Part shown: positions 35,820 to 43,149 of the stretch, one piece after another | How the letters are laid out: every line of letters begins with the position of its first letter | Numbering within the stretch: the stretch's first letter is position 1 | Assembly: GCF_001885765.1 (NCBI RefSeq) | Contig: NZ_JXKD01000007.1 | Span: forward strand, 1 to 64,000 | DNA length: 64,000 nt | From: Enterococcus aquimarinus | Lineage (GTDB): Bacteria > Bacillota > Bacilli > Lactobacillales > Enterococcaceae | Reading direction: 5' to 3' | Notes under the pieces: generated by a model | The model's input: only the letters and a program-made list of their open reading frames with translations | Told to the model about the DNA's origin: nothing | Databases searched by the model: none | Translations under genes and position numbers: made by a program

Positions 35820-37058
35820 ATGGAAAGCAATTATGTAGAAACGATTCAACCCATGTTACCCATTTTAGCTTTTACGTTAGTGATGTTAGTCTGGACCATT
35901 GGAGAGTTTATCTCAGCTAAAACGAAAGCAATGGTTTCAATGATGCTAGTGGCATCGATGATTTTTTTAGTTGGTTTTGCTGCTGACTTAATTCCTCATG
36001 ACCTAATCCAGCAATCAGGCTTATTGGGCTTAGGACAAGCCGTTATTGGACTGATTATTGTTCATTTAGGAACGATGATGAGCATCGAAGATTTAAAAGC
36101 ACAGTGGCGAACATTCGTGATTGGTTCAATTACCGTGATTTTTGTTTCTATTGTCCTTTACTTTGTCGGAAGTCTACTCTTTGATCGCAACGTGGCGATT
36201 GCCGGATCGACAGCGATTACCGGAGGAACCTTATCGATTTTAATGGTGCAAGGCGAAGTTGCGACGATTGAAGCAGCCGGTGGCGATCTTGGAATGCTTT
36301 CACCCGCGTTACTAGCAGTCTTCCCGTTGCTTATTTTAAATTTCAAAAATTTCGTTGGCTTTTTAGTAACAGCGAATATTTTGAAAAAAGAAGCGTTACG
36401 TGTTCTTGGAGAGTATCGCAATGGGAATTTAGCGTTGTATGAAGAAGAAGTCAAAGAAAATACGACAACGAAACCTGAAGTCATTTTACCAAGTTATTTA
36501 CAGACGCCTTACGCTGTCTTATTTATTTTAGGATTAACGGAACTATTCGCTCGTTGGTTAAGCGGCCTAACAAACGGGTATGTCAATATGTTCGTAATTG
36601 CGTTATTACTCGGGATTGCGTTACGACACTTTAAAATTGTGCGACCAAGTGCATTATCCACAACGGATTCTTTTGGTCTCTTAATGATTTCAATCATGGT
36701 GATCGCGTTTGGACCACTGGCTGATATTAATTTAAGTGACTTAGTTGCTTTAATAGGTCCCATTTTATTTTACTTAGCTGCAGGAGTGATTACCATTATT
36801 GCGATTTCTTATGTCGTTGGGAAAAGAGTTGGGTACTCGACTGCATTATCGATTGCGGTAGGTTTAACGAGTCTTTTTGGTTTCCCTGGTACAATGGTCT
36901 TAACCAAAGAGGCCGCCGCAGCCGTTGGTGAGTCAGAAGAAGAAATTGCCGTGATTGAACAAAATATTTTACCGATTATGGTGACGGCAGGGTTTTCAAC
37001 GATTACGATTACCTCTGTAATTGTTGGAGGAATTATGGTTGGTTTCATTATTGGTTAG
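35820..37058 (+). CDS. Multi-spanning membrane protein, possible permease
   Basis: Integral membrane protein of 412 residues with about ten helices. Two glycine-rich discontinuous-helix segments in related positions, GSTAITGGTLSILMVQGEVA (about residue 128) and GLTSLFGFPGTMVLTKEAA (about residue 348), suggest the inverted-repeat fold of secondary transporters such as the GltS or KdgT groups. I cannot place it in a named family. It follows the YitT gene by 17 bases behind AAGGAGG and precedes two DUF308-like genes. A peptide, amino acid or organic acid substrate is plausible from the M20 peptidase at the head of the operon, but this is inference. Confidence 0.65.
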   Translation: MESNYVETIQPMLPILAFTLVMLVWTIGEFISAKTKAMVSMMLVASMIFLVGFAADLIPHDLIQQSGLLGLGQAVIGLIIVHLGTMMSIEDLKAQWRTFVIGSITVIFVSIVLYFVGSLLFDRNVAIAGSTAITGGTLSILMVQGEVATIEAAGGDLGMLSPALLAVFPLLILNFKNFVGFLVTANILKKEALRVLGEYRNGNLALYEEEVKENTTTKPEVILPSYLQTPYAVLFILGLTELFARWLSGLTNGYVNMFVIALLLGIALRHFKIVRPSALSTTDSFGLLMISIMVIAFGPLADINLSDLVALIGPILFYLAAGVITIIAISYVVGKRVGYSTALSIAVGLTSLFGFPGTMVLTKEAAAAVGESEEEIAVIEQNILPIMVTAGFSTITITSVIVGGIMVGFIIG

Positions 37059-37070
37059 GGAGGTTTTATT

Positions 37071-37661
37071 GTGAAAATAATTAGTCGTGTTTTAGAAAGT
37101 GAAGCGTGGGTTCGTCAATTATATTTATTTGGTTTTGGAATTTATTTACTCCTGTTCCCAAGTTTAGGATTAAGATTACTATTCACAACAGTAGTTGGCT
37201 TACTCGCAATCTTAGGTGTCTATAACATCGTACGCTTTGTTTTAAGTAAGGAAAAAAAACCAGGATACACTAGCTACGCCTTATTAGGTGCTTTCCAATT
37301 AGTATTGTCCCTCTTTTTATATTTAAATTTAACGAGTGCCATAAAGTTGAGTATCTATTTATTTGCTTTCTTTTCTCTATTTAATGGTGCTTTAAACTTT
37401 AAAGATTACTTGGAACAAAGAGAAGTTAATGCGTTATCAAGTAAAATTTCTTTATTGTTGATGGGATTAAACTTTGCCCTCGCGCTTATTTTAGTCGCTA
37501 GTCCGTTTTCTTATGTAGCGAGTAAACCGGTCGTCGTTGGTTTAGCCCTAATTGGAATTAATGGGATTGATTTATACAAAGAAAAGTATATGGATCATAA
37601 AAAAATGACAGTAACAGAAACGCCAGAAGAACTTGATGAACAAGAAGAAATGGACATATAG
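37071..37661 (+). CDS. DUF308/HdeD-like membrane protein
   Basis: Membrane protein of 196 residues with about six short helices and an acidic C-terminal tail (EELDEQEEMDI), similar in layout to the HdeD/DUF308 family. The start is a GTG at 37071 behind GGGAGG. It follows the putative permease by 12 bases, and another DUF308-like gene follows. HdeD is linked to acid stress in other bacteria, but no function is known in Gram-positives. Confidence 0.7.
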   Translation: MKIISRVLESEAWVRQLYLFGFGIYLLLFPSLGLRLLFTTVVGLLAILGVYNIVRFVLSKEKKPGYTSYALLGAFQLVLSLFLYLNLTSAIKLSIYLFAFFSLFNGALNFKDYLEQREVNALSSKISLLLMGLNFALALILVASPFSYVASKPVVVGLALIGINGIDLYKEKYMDHKKMTVTETPEELDEQEEMDI

Positions 37662-37682
37662 TCAGAAAAGAGATGAAGGTGG

Positions 37683-38198
37683 ATGAAAAATAGTCGGATT
37701 TTTGATATGTTACTAGGTCTTGCTTTTGTTGTAATAGGAATAATGGCAGTTAATCGACCCGCAACAACGTTAGGATTTTTAGTTTTCTTCTTTGGCGTAT
37801 TAGCGATTGTCAGAGGGATAACCGCTATTGTTGGTTTAGGAGCGATGACTGGTCAAAATTCGCGCGGTTTCCGTATCGTCCTAGGTGTCTTTGATATCAT
37901 TATTGGGTTGCTATTTTTAACAAATATGATTCGTGGTGCGTTGTTCTTAGGAGTGATGTTTGCAGTTTGGTTTTTGATGGAATCAATTGGTCATTTATTC
38001 TTAACGACCCGTTTTAATCAATCCAAGGGTTTCATGAAAATAATCATTTTACTATTCGATATTCTTTGTATGATTCTAGCCGTAATCTTATTATTTAACC
38101 CGATTATTGCCACTCTAACTTTACCAAAACTTGTTGGGTTTTCAGCGATTACTTTTGGATTTGTATTGATTGTTCATGGTTTTAGTCATCAAGAATGA
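37683..38198 (+). CDS. DUF308/HdeD-like membrane protein
   Basis: Second DUF308-type protein (171 residues) with about six hydrophobic segments and the repeated pattern LGVFDIIIGLLFL characteristic of the family. The ATG at 37683 follows AAGGTGG. It is the last gene of the 33837-38198 operon, before a terminator. It may pair with the preceding protein in the membrane. Confidence 0.8.
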   Translation: MKNSRIFDMLLGLAFVVIGIMAVNRPATTLGFLVFFFGVLAIVRGITAIVGLGAMTGQNSRGFRIVLGVFDIIIGLLFLTNMIRGALFLGVMFAVWFLMESIGHLFLTTRFNQSKGFMKIIILLFDILCMILAVILLFNPIIATLTLPKLVGFSAITFGFVLIVHGFSHQE

Positions 38199-38220
38199 AT
38201 ATAAGTGAGTAAATAAGCGT

Positions 38221-38272
38221 CGTTCCTTTAGCTAAAAAAGTTTTGTTTAAAGCTAGAGGAACGGTTTTTTGC
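38221..38272 (+). terminator. Terminator of the 33837-38198 operon
   Basis: CGTTCC and AGCT on the left pair with AGCT and GGAACG on the right around an A/T-rich loop, followed by TTTTTT. Confidence 0.85.
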
Positions 38273-38297
38273 TTTAATGACGGGGGAGTGTTTGTGT

Positions 38298-39824
38298 ATG
38301 AAAAATAAGTTCCAACAGATGGTATTCATAACCGTTTTATTTCTTTTATTATTGTTCTTTTTTTATTGGATATTCGGGAGTTTTCTATTGTTAAGTTTAT
38401 TCATTGAAGGTGTGACAGTTTTATTTGCAAGTTATTTAATCTTCTTTGATCAACGAAATGCGACGTCTAAATTTGCTTGGCTCCTAGCAATGCTCATGAT
38501 TCCCTATTTCGGATTGTTATTATTTCTTTTACTGGGAAGAAATCAACAAAAAAGACGCTTTAGTCCGATTCAAAAAAAGAATCAACAACAACTTACACGC
38601 TATTTGACTCATTTTTTTGCACAACAAGAACAATGGCTAGGCAAAGAAAATGTTTTATCTAGCGAGCTGTATCACTTATCAGGCAATGCTGCTTTAAGAG
38701 GAAACGCCTTAGAATCGCTGGCAGATGGTGAAGAAGCCTATCAACGGATTTTAAGTGATATCCGTGATGCCACACATCACGTCCATCTCTTTTACTTTAT
38801 TTATAAAGCAGATGACACTGGGAAAGAACTGGCACAACTGTTGATGGAAAAAGCGGCAGAAGGAGTCGAAGTACGCTTCATGTATGACAGTGTCGGGTCA
38901 ATCAAGTTACCCTTTGATTGGTTAAAGCAATTAGTAGCTGCCGGGATTGACGTTCGTCCTTATGACTTAGTCAATTCACCGTTACTAAGCACGCGCTTGA
39001 ATTGGCGTAATCATCGCAAAATGGTCATTGTTGATGGGAAAGTTGCCCATATCGGCGGGATGAATCTTGGTAATGAATATCGGAGTTTAACTGAAAAATT
39101 CACTTACTGGCGCGATACGAATTTAAGAATTGAAGGGCCAGCAGCCTTAGAAGTTCAAGGTGTTTTTTTACACGACTGGCTCTATTTTGAACAAGAACCG
39201 GAAGTAGCGTCGCCTTTTATCGATCAAGCAGCGCTCTATTTCCCAACAGAAGCCATCGAAAAAGCGGACGATGAAAATTGTCAAATTATCTTTGGTGGAC
39301 CCTATGACAAAGAAAGAATGATTCACGACGCCTTTATGGATGTTATCGGTAAAGCAACGACGTCGATTAAAATTGCGTCGCCTTACTTTGTTCCCGACGA
39401 AGAATCGATGGCGACGTTACGTCGGGCGGCGCGTAGTGGGATTAAAGTCGAATTAATGATCCCAGGAAAAGGAGATCGTGCCCTTTCTTATTTTGGGAAT
39501 ACTTCTTTTATTGATCGGTTACTGGAAGCAGGCATCAACGTTTATTTTTATGATAAAGAGGCTTTCTTACATGGAAAATATATGATTATTGACGATACGA
39601 TTGCAACGATTGGGTCAACGAATTTTGATGTTCGTAGTTTTTATTTAAACCATGAAATCTCTGCTTTTATTTATGGACCGTCCAAGACAGTAGTCGAAAT
39701 TGTCAACCAATTTAAAGAGGATCTCTTAAAATCAGAACAAGTCACTCAAAAACAACGAGCAACACGTTCTATCAGCCAAAGAATTAAAGAACGTTTGAGT
39801 GCCTTTTTCGCCCCCTTATTATAA
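38298..39824 (+). CDS. cls: Cardiolipin synthase
   Basis: Phospholipase-D-type cardiolipin synthase (508 residues) that condenses two phosphatidylglycerols. Two N-terminal membrane helices (about 5-28 and 36-58) are followed by two HKD motifs: HRKMVIVDGK from His239 and HGKYMIIDD from His425. The ATG at 38298 follows GGGGAG; a longer frame starting at 38277 is not preceded by a ribosome site. It is a single gene between two terminators. A C-terminal SISQRIKERLSAFFAPLL is standard for the family. Confidence 0.93.
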   Translation: MKNKFQQMVFITVLFLLLLFFFYWIFGSFLLLSLFIEGVTVLFASYLIFFDQRNATSKFAWLLAMLMIPYFGLLLFLLLGRNQQKRRFSPIQKKNQQQLTRYLTHFFAQQEQWLGKENVLSSELYHLSGNAALRGNALESLADGEEAYQRILSDIRDATHHVHLFYFIYKADDTGKELAQLLMEKAAEGVEVRFMYDSVGSIKLPFDWLKQLVAAGIDVRPYDLVNSPLLSTRLNWRNHRKMVIVDGKVAHIGGMNLGNEYRSLTEKFTYWRDTNLRIEGPAALEVQGVFLHDWLYFEQEPEVASPFIDQAALYFPTEAIEKADDENCQIIFGGPYDKERMIHDAFMDVIGKATTSIKIASPYFVPDEESMATLRRAARSGIKVELMIPGKGDRALSYFGNTSFIDRLLEAGINVYFYDKEAFLHGKYMIIDDTIATIGSTNFDVRSFYLNHEISAFIYGPSKTVVEIVNQFKEDLLKSEQVTQKQRATRSISQRIKERLSAFFAPLL

Positions 39825-39827
39825 GTT

Positions 39828-39865
39828 AAAAAACTTGTCATGCTTTTTTAGGTGACAAGTTTTTT
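39828..39865 (+). terminator. Terminator after cls
   Basis: AAAAAACTTGTCA (39828-39840) pairs with TGACAAGTTTTTT (39853-39865). Strong symmetric hairpin that isolates the next operon. Confidence 0.88.
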
Positions 39866-39883
39866 GATTTGTCCTAAAAGTGA

Positions 39884-39925
39884 TTGTCATTTTTATTTTT
39901 TAGTATATACTGCGTAGTATATACT
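39884..39925 (+). promoter_or_regulatory. Promoter with two HutC-type palindromic operators
   Basis: -35 TTGTCA (39884-39889), 16-bp spacer and -10 TATACT (39906-39911). Two identical self-complementary 10-mers AGTATATACT lie at 39902-39911 and 39916-39925, the first on the -10 and the second at the expected transcript start. The core GTATATAC fits the GTNTANAC operator rule of HutC-type GntR regulators. The likely binder is the GntR protein at 46090. Confidence 0.75.
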
Positions 39926-39953
39926 ATTTCTTTTTTTGAAGGAGATTACGGTT

Positions 39954-40808
39954 GTGTTAAAAGATCAAGTAAAGAAGCATTCAAAAATTATCATTGCTTG
40001 TTTGTATGCGTTAACAGTTTCAATTGCCTTTAACTTTTTTTGGCTGCCTGGAAGAATTTATGCAAGTGGGATTACCGGTTTTTCGCAACTCATTGTGTCA
40101 GTAGTAGAGAGTTTTTTAGGAATTTCTTTTTCGATTCCTTTCCTTGTTTTATTAATGAATCTTCCCTTGCTGATAATTTCTTGGTTTGTCATTAATCGAT
40201 CGTTTACGAAGTATACGATCTTAGCCGTTTTACTCACTTATTTTTTTATGAGTATAGTTCCAGTGAAGACAATTGTCACCGATCCGATTTTAGCATCGAT
40301 TGTCGGTGGCGTTTTACATGGAGCGTCTGTGGGGATCACGTTAAATAGTGATTTTTCAACAGGTGGTTTAGATATTATCGGAATCTTGGTGAGAAAAAAG
40401 AGTGGTCGCTCCATTGGTAGTATCTTTATTATTTTTAACTGTTGTATTCAATTTATCGCTGGATTTTTATATGGGTGGCAATATGCCTTTTATAGTGCAT
40501 TAGCGGTTTTTATTAGTGGGAAAACCGTCGATTTTGTGAATACAAAGCAAAAAAAAGTGCAAATTATGTTAGTGACAGAGCACTCTGAAGAATTGATTCC
40601 GATGCTTCAACATTTACTAAAGCGAGGCATTACGATTGTCAACAATGTAGAAGGTGGCTTCTTAAAAGAAGAAAAGAAAATTTTATTTATCGTTGCGAGC
40701 CAAAAAGAAGTGAATTACTTAAATCAACTGGTGAAGAATGTTGATGAGCATGCGTTTATGAGTATCTCGCCAGGAGTTGTGACGAATACAAACTTTTATG
40801 AATGGTAA
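39954..40808 (+). CDS. YitT-family membrane protein with DUF2179 domain
   Basis: Membrane protein of 284 residues: helices over about residues 10-200, with the family segment LPGRIYASGITGFSQL after the first and LNSDFSTGGLDIIG in the middle, then a soluble DUF2179 domain. The start is a GTG at 39954 with AAGGAG nine bases upstream. It is the first gene of the glycoasparagine operon, 23 bases before the dipeptidase gene. In the related L. casei alf-2 cluster this position is held by an MFS permease, so this protein may be the substrate transporter (inference). YitT function is not proven in general. Confidence 0.83.
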   Translation: MLKDQVKKHSKIIIACLYALTVSIAFNFFWLPGRIYASGITGFSQLIVSVVESFLGISFSIPFLVLLMNLPLLIISWFVINRSFTKYTILAVLLTYFFMSIVPVKTIVTDPILASIVGGVLHGASVGITLNSDFSTGGLDIIGILVRKKSGRSIGSIFIIFNCCIQFIAGFLYGWQYAFYSALAVFISGKTVDFVNTKQKKVQIMLVTEHSEELIPMLQHLLKRGITIVNNVEGGFLKEEKKILFIVASQKEVNYLNQLVKNVDEHAFMSISPGVVTNTNFYEW

Positions 40809-40831
40809 AAGAACAGAGAAGGAGTGACGGA

Positions 40832-42133
40832 ATGAAACAAGCTCATTTTAAAAAACTAATTCAGCCTAATAAAGAATTATTTTACCAAGATTTAGCGCAA
40901 TTGATTGCGATTCCTAGCGTCAAAGGACAAGCGCAAGTCGGTGCGCCGTATGGCATCGAAAATAAAAGAGTGCTAGAGAAAATCATGGAGATTGCGGAAT
41001 CTTATGGCTTTAAAGCGCATCTAGTTGATGATGCGGTTGCTTATATCCAAGTGGGCGAGGGCGATGAGTATGTTGGGATTGTGGGTCATTTAGACGTCGT
41101 CGAAGCAGGCGGCAAGTGGACATATCCGCCATTTGAACTAACTAAAGCCAACGGTAAGCTTTATGGTCGGGGTATTTTAGATAATAAAGGACCGATTTTT
41201 TCATGTTTATATGGATTAAAATTACTGATCGATCAAGGTTATCGATTCGACAAAACCATCCGTATTCTTTTTGGGAGTGATGAAGAGAGTGGTTCGTCTG
41301 ATATTCCTCGCTATTTAAATCAAGAGAAAGCACCCGTTTTTGCCTTTACGCCAGATTGTAAATACCCCGTCGTTTACGGCGAACGAGGCATTCTGAATGT
41401 GGTATTTGAGACAACCCTTTCAGCGCAAAGCCTGGCGTTGATTTCTGAAATTGACGGGGAACAAGGTCGAAGTTTTGTGCCAGATGTTTTACGTTGTATG
41501 GTTGAAGGACAAGCGCTCGCCGTTCAAGGGAAGCGAGCACCATCGAATGCCCCGGATTTAGGGAGCAATGGGATTACGTTACTCGCTGAAAAAATTAAAG
41601 AAACAACAACAAACGAAGAATTAAAACATTATTTCACGTGGCTTTATGATTGTCTACACGAAAAACATTTAGGACAAGGTCTCAATATGGCTTGGCAAGA
41701 TGAAATGAGTGGCTACTTAAATGTCACCCCTTACTTGTTAGAAAAGACCAAGACTGGATTTAAACTTGGTTTGTCTGTACGTTACCCAGTGTCCTTTACG
41801 CAAGAGCAAGTGATGGCTGGTTTAGAGCAAGCGGCCAATGAGCAAACAATAGTAACATTAGTCCGAAGTTTACCGAGTTTATTAATCGATAAAAACCGTC
41901 CAGAAATCGCGCAATTAACCAAAGCGTATGATGACGTAACGGGTCTCGAGAGTACACCCGTTACGACAACGGGTGCGACGTATGCCCGTTTCTTACCGAA
42001 TACCGTGGCATTTGGACCATCTTTCCCAGGTCAAAAAGGCATTGCGCATAATGTCGATGAATACATGGATGAAAGTGATTTGTTACTGAATATGGAAATT
42101 TATATGCATGCCATGTTAAATCTTTGCGAATAA
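40832..42133 (+). CDS. pepV: M20-family dipeptidase, PepV-like
   Basis: Zinc or manganese dipeptidase of the PepV/Sapep type (433 residues). Metal ligands H86 and D88 lie in GHLDVVEAGG and further ligands in GSDEESGS and the C-terminal GPSFPGQKGIAHNVDEY. It is cytoplasmic. AGAAGGAG precedes the ATG at 40832, which I prefer to an upstream ATG overlapping the YitT gene. In this operon it probably removes amino acids from glycopeptides so that a single Asn carries the sugar. From memory, pepV also sits in the alf-2 cluster of L. casei. Confidence 0.88.
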   Translation: MKQAHFKKLIQPNKELFYQDLAQLIAIPSVKGQAQVGAPYGIENKRVLEKIMEIAESYGFKAHLVDDAVAYIQVGEGDEYVGIVGHLDVVEAGGKWTYPPFELTKANGKLYGRGILDNKGPIFSCLYGLKLLIDQGYRFDKTIRILFGSDEESGSSDIPRYLNQEKAPVFAFTPDCKYPVVYGERGILNVVFETTLSAQSLALISEIDGEQGRSFVPDVLRCMVEGQALAVQGKRAPSNAPDLGSNGITLLAEKIKETTTNEELKHYFTWLYDCLHEKHLGQGLNMAWQDEMSGYLNVTPYLLEKTKTGFKLGLSVRYPVSFTQEQVMAGLEQAANEQTIVTLVRSLPSLLIDKNRPEIAQLTKAYDDVTGLESTPVTTTGATYARFLPNTVAFGPSFPGQKGIAHNVDEYMDESDLLLNMEIYMHAMLNLCE

Positions 42134-42158
42134 AACAAACAATTAGGAGGAGTAATAG

Positions 42159-43115
42159 ATGAGTTATGGAATGATTGCAACATGGAGAATGGCTTGTGAT
42201 GGTATCGCAGCCGCAACGCAAGCATTAGCCGAAGGTGGATCGTCGCAAAAAGCGATTGTGGATGCGATTAAAATGGTAGAAGATTATCCCTTTTATAAAT
42301 CGGTTGGTTATGGAGGGTTACCCAATGAAGTCGGGATGGTCGAACTCGATGCGGCCTTTATGAATGGTGACAACTTTGATATTGGTGCGGTTGCAGGTAG
42401 CCGTAGTGTAAAAAATCCGATTGTTGTAGCTGAAAAATTAAGTCATGAGCGTTTTAACTCGTTCTTAGTTGGTGACGGTGTGGCTAAATATGCCATTAAA
42501 GAAGGCTTTGAGCTGCAAAATATGCTAACGGAACGAGCAAAAAAAACGTGGCAAAATCGTCTAGAAGAGATACGCCATTCAAATTTAAGTCCGTATGATG
42601 GACATGATACCGTGGGGATGGTGGCTTTAGACCAAACAGGAAGCATGTCTTGTGGCACTTCAAGTAGTGGGTTATTTATGAAAAAAGAAGGACGTGTCGG
42701 CGATTCTCCGTTGTCTGGATCAGGATTTTATGTCGATAGTGAGATTGGTGGGGCAACAGCAACTGGACTAGGGGAAGACTTGATGAAAGGTTGTCTAAGT
42801 TATGAAACCGTGCGTTTGATGGGAACAGGGATGCATCCTCAAGCAGCGGTCCAACAAGCGACAATGGATTTTGCGAAACGCTTAGAACGTCGTAAAGGAA
42901 AATGTGGCGCCTTCTCACTCGTTGCAATGAACAATCAAGGAGAGTGGGGCGTTGCGACGAATGTCGAATTTTCATTTGCGGTGGCAACCGACCAATTAGC
43001 ACCCACGATTTACTTGGCCTATCCTGCCGAAGATGGCGGCAATCCACAGATTGAAGTCGCAAGCCAAGAATGGTTAGATGCATATCAAGCAAGAATTACG
43101 GCACCGATTAAATAA
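42159..43115 (+). CDS. Glycosylasparaginase (N4-(beta-N-acetylglucosaminyl)-L-asparaginase)
   Basis: N-terminal-nucleophile amidohydrolase (318 residues) that cleaves the GlcNAc-Asn bond of N-glycoproteins, giving L-aspartate and GlcNAc. The proenzyme would self-cleave before Thr151 in GHDTVGMVALD. Supporting blocks are RVGDSPLSGSGFYVD (substrate Arg and oxyanion region), CGTSSSGLFMK and GGATATGLGEDLM. No signal peptide, so it acts on imported glycoasparagine. It lies 25 bases after pepV behind AGGAGG. The homologous L. casei gene asnA2 does the same step for fucosyl-GlcNAc-Asn. Confidence 0.93.
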   Translation: MSYGMIATWRMACDGIAAATQALAEGGSSQKAIVDAIKMVEDYPFYKSVGYGGLPNEVGMVELDAAFMNGDNFDIGAVAGSRSVKNPIVVAEKLSHERFNSFLVGDGVAKYAIKEGFELQNMLTERAKKTWQNRLEEIRHSNLSPYDGHDTVGMVALDQTGSMSCGTSSSGLFMKKEGRVGDSPLSGSGFYVDSEIGGATATGLGEDLMKGCLSYETVRLMGTGMHPQAAVQQATMDFAKRLERRKGKCGAFSLVAMNNQGEWGVATNVEFSFAVATDQLAPTIYLAYPAEDGGNPQIEVASQEWLDAYQARITAPIK

Positions 43116-43149
43116 AAAATAAAAAGGTAAAAAAAGAGGAGAATAATAC

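Noticed and set aside
36158-36484. 108-codon minus-strand frame within the permease gene
   Set aside because: Shadow frame of the hydrophobic plus-strand gene, which has the better start and operon context.
42676-43092. 138-codon minus-strand frame inside the glycosylasparaginase gene
   Set aside because: Antisense shadow of a conserved enzyme; it has no recognisable motif or start signal.
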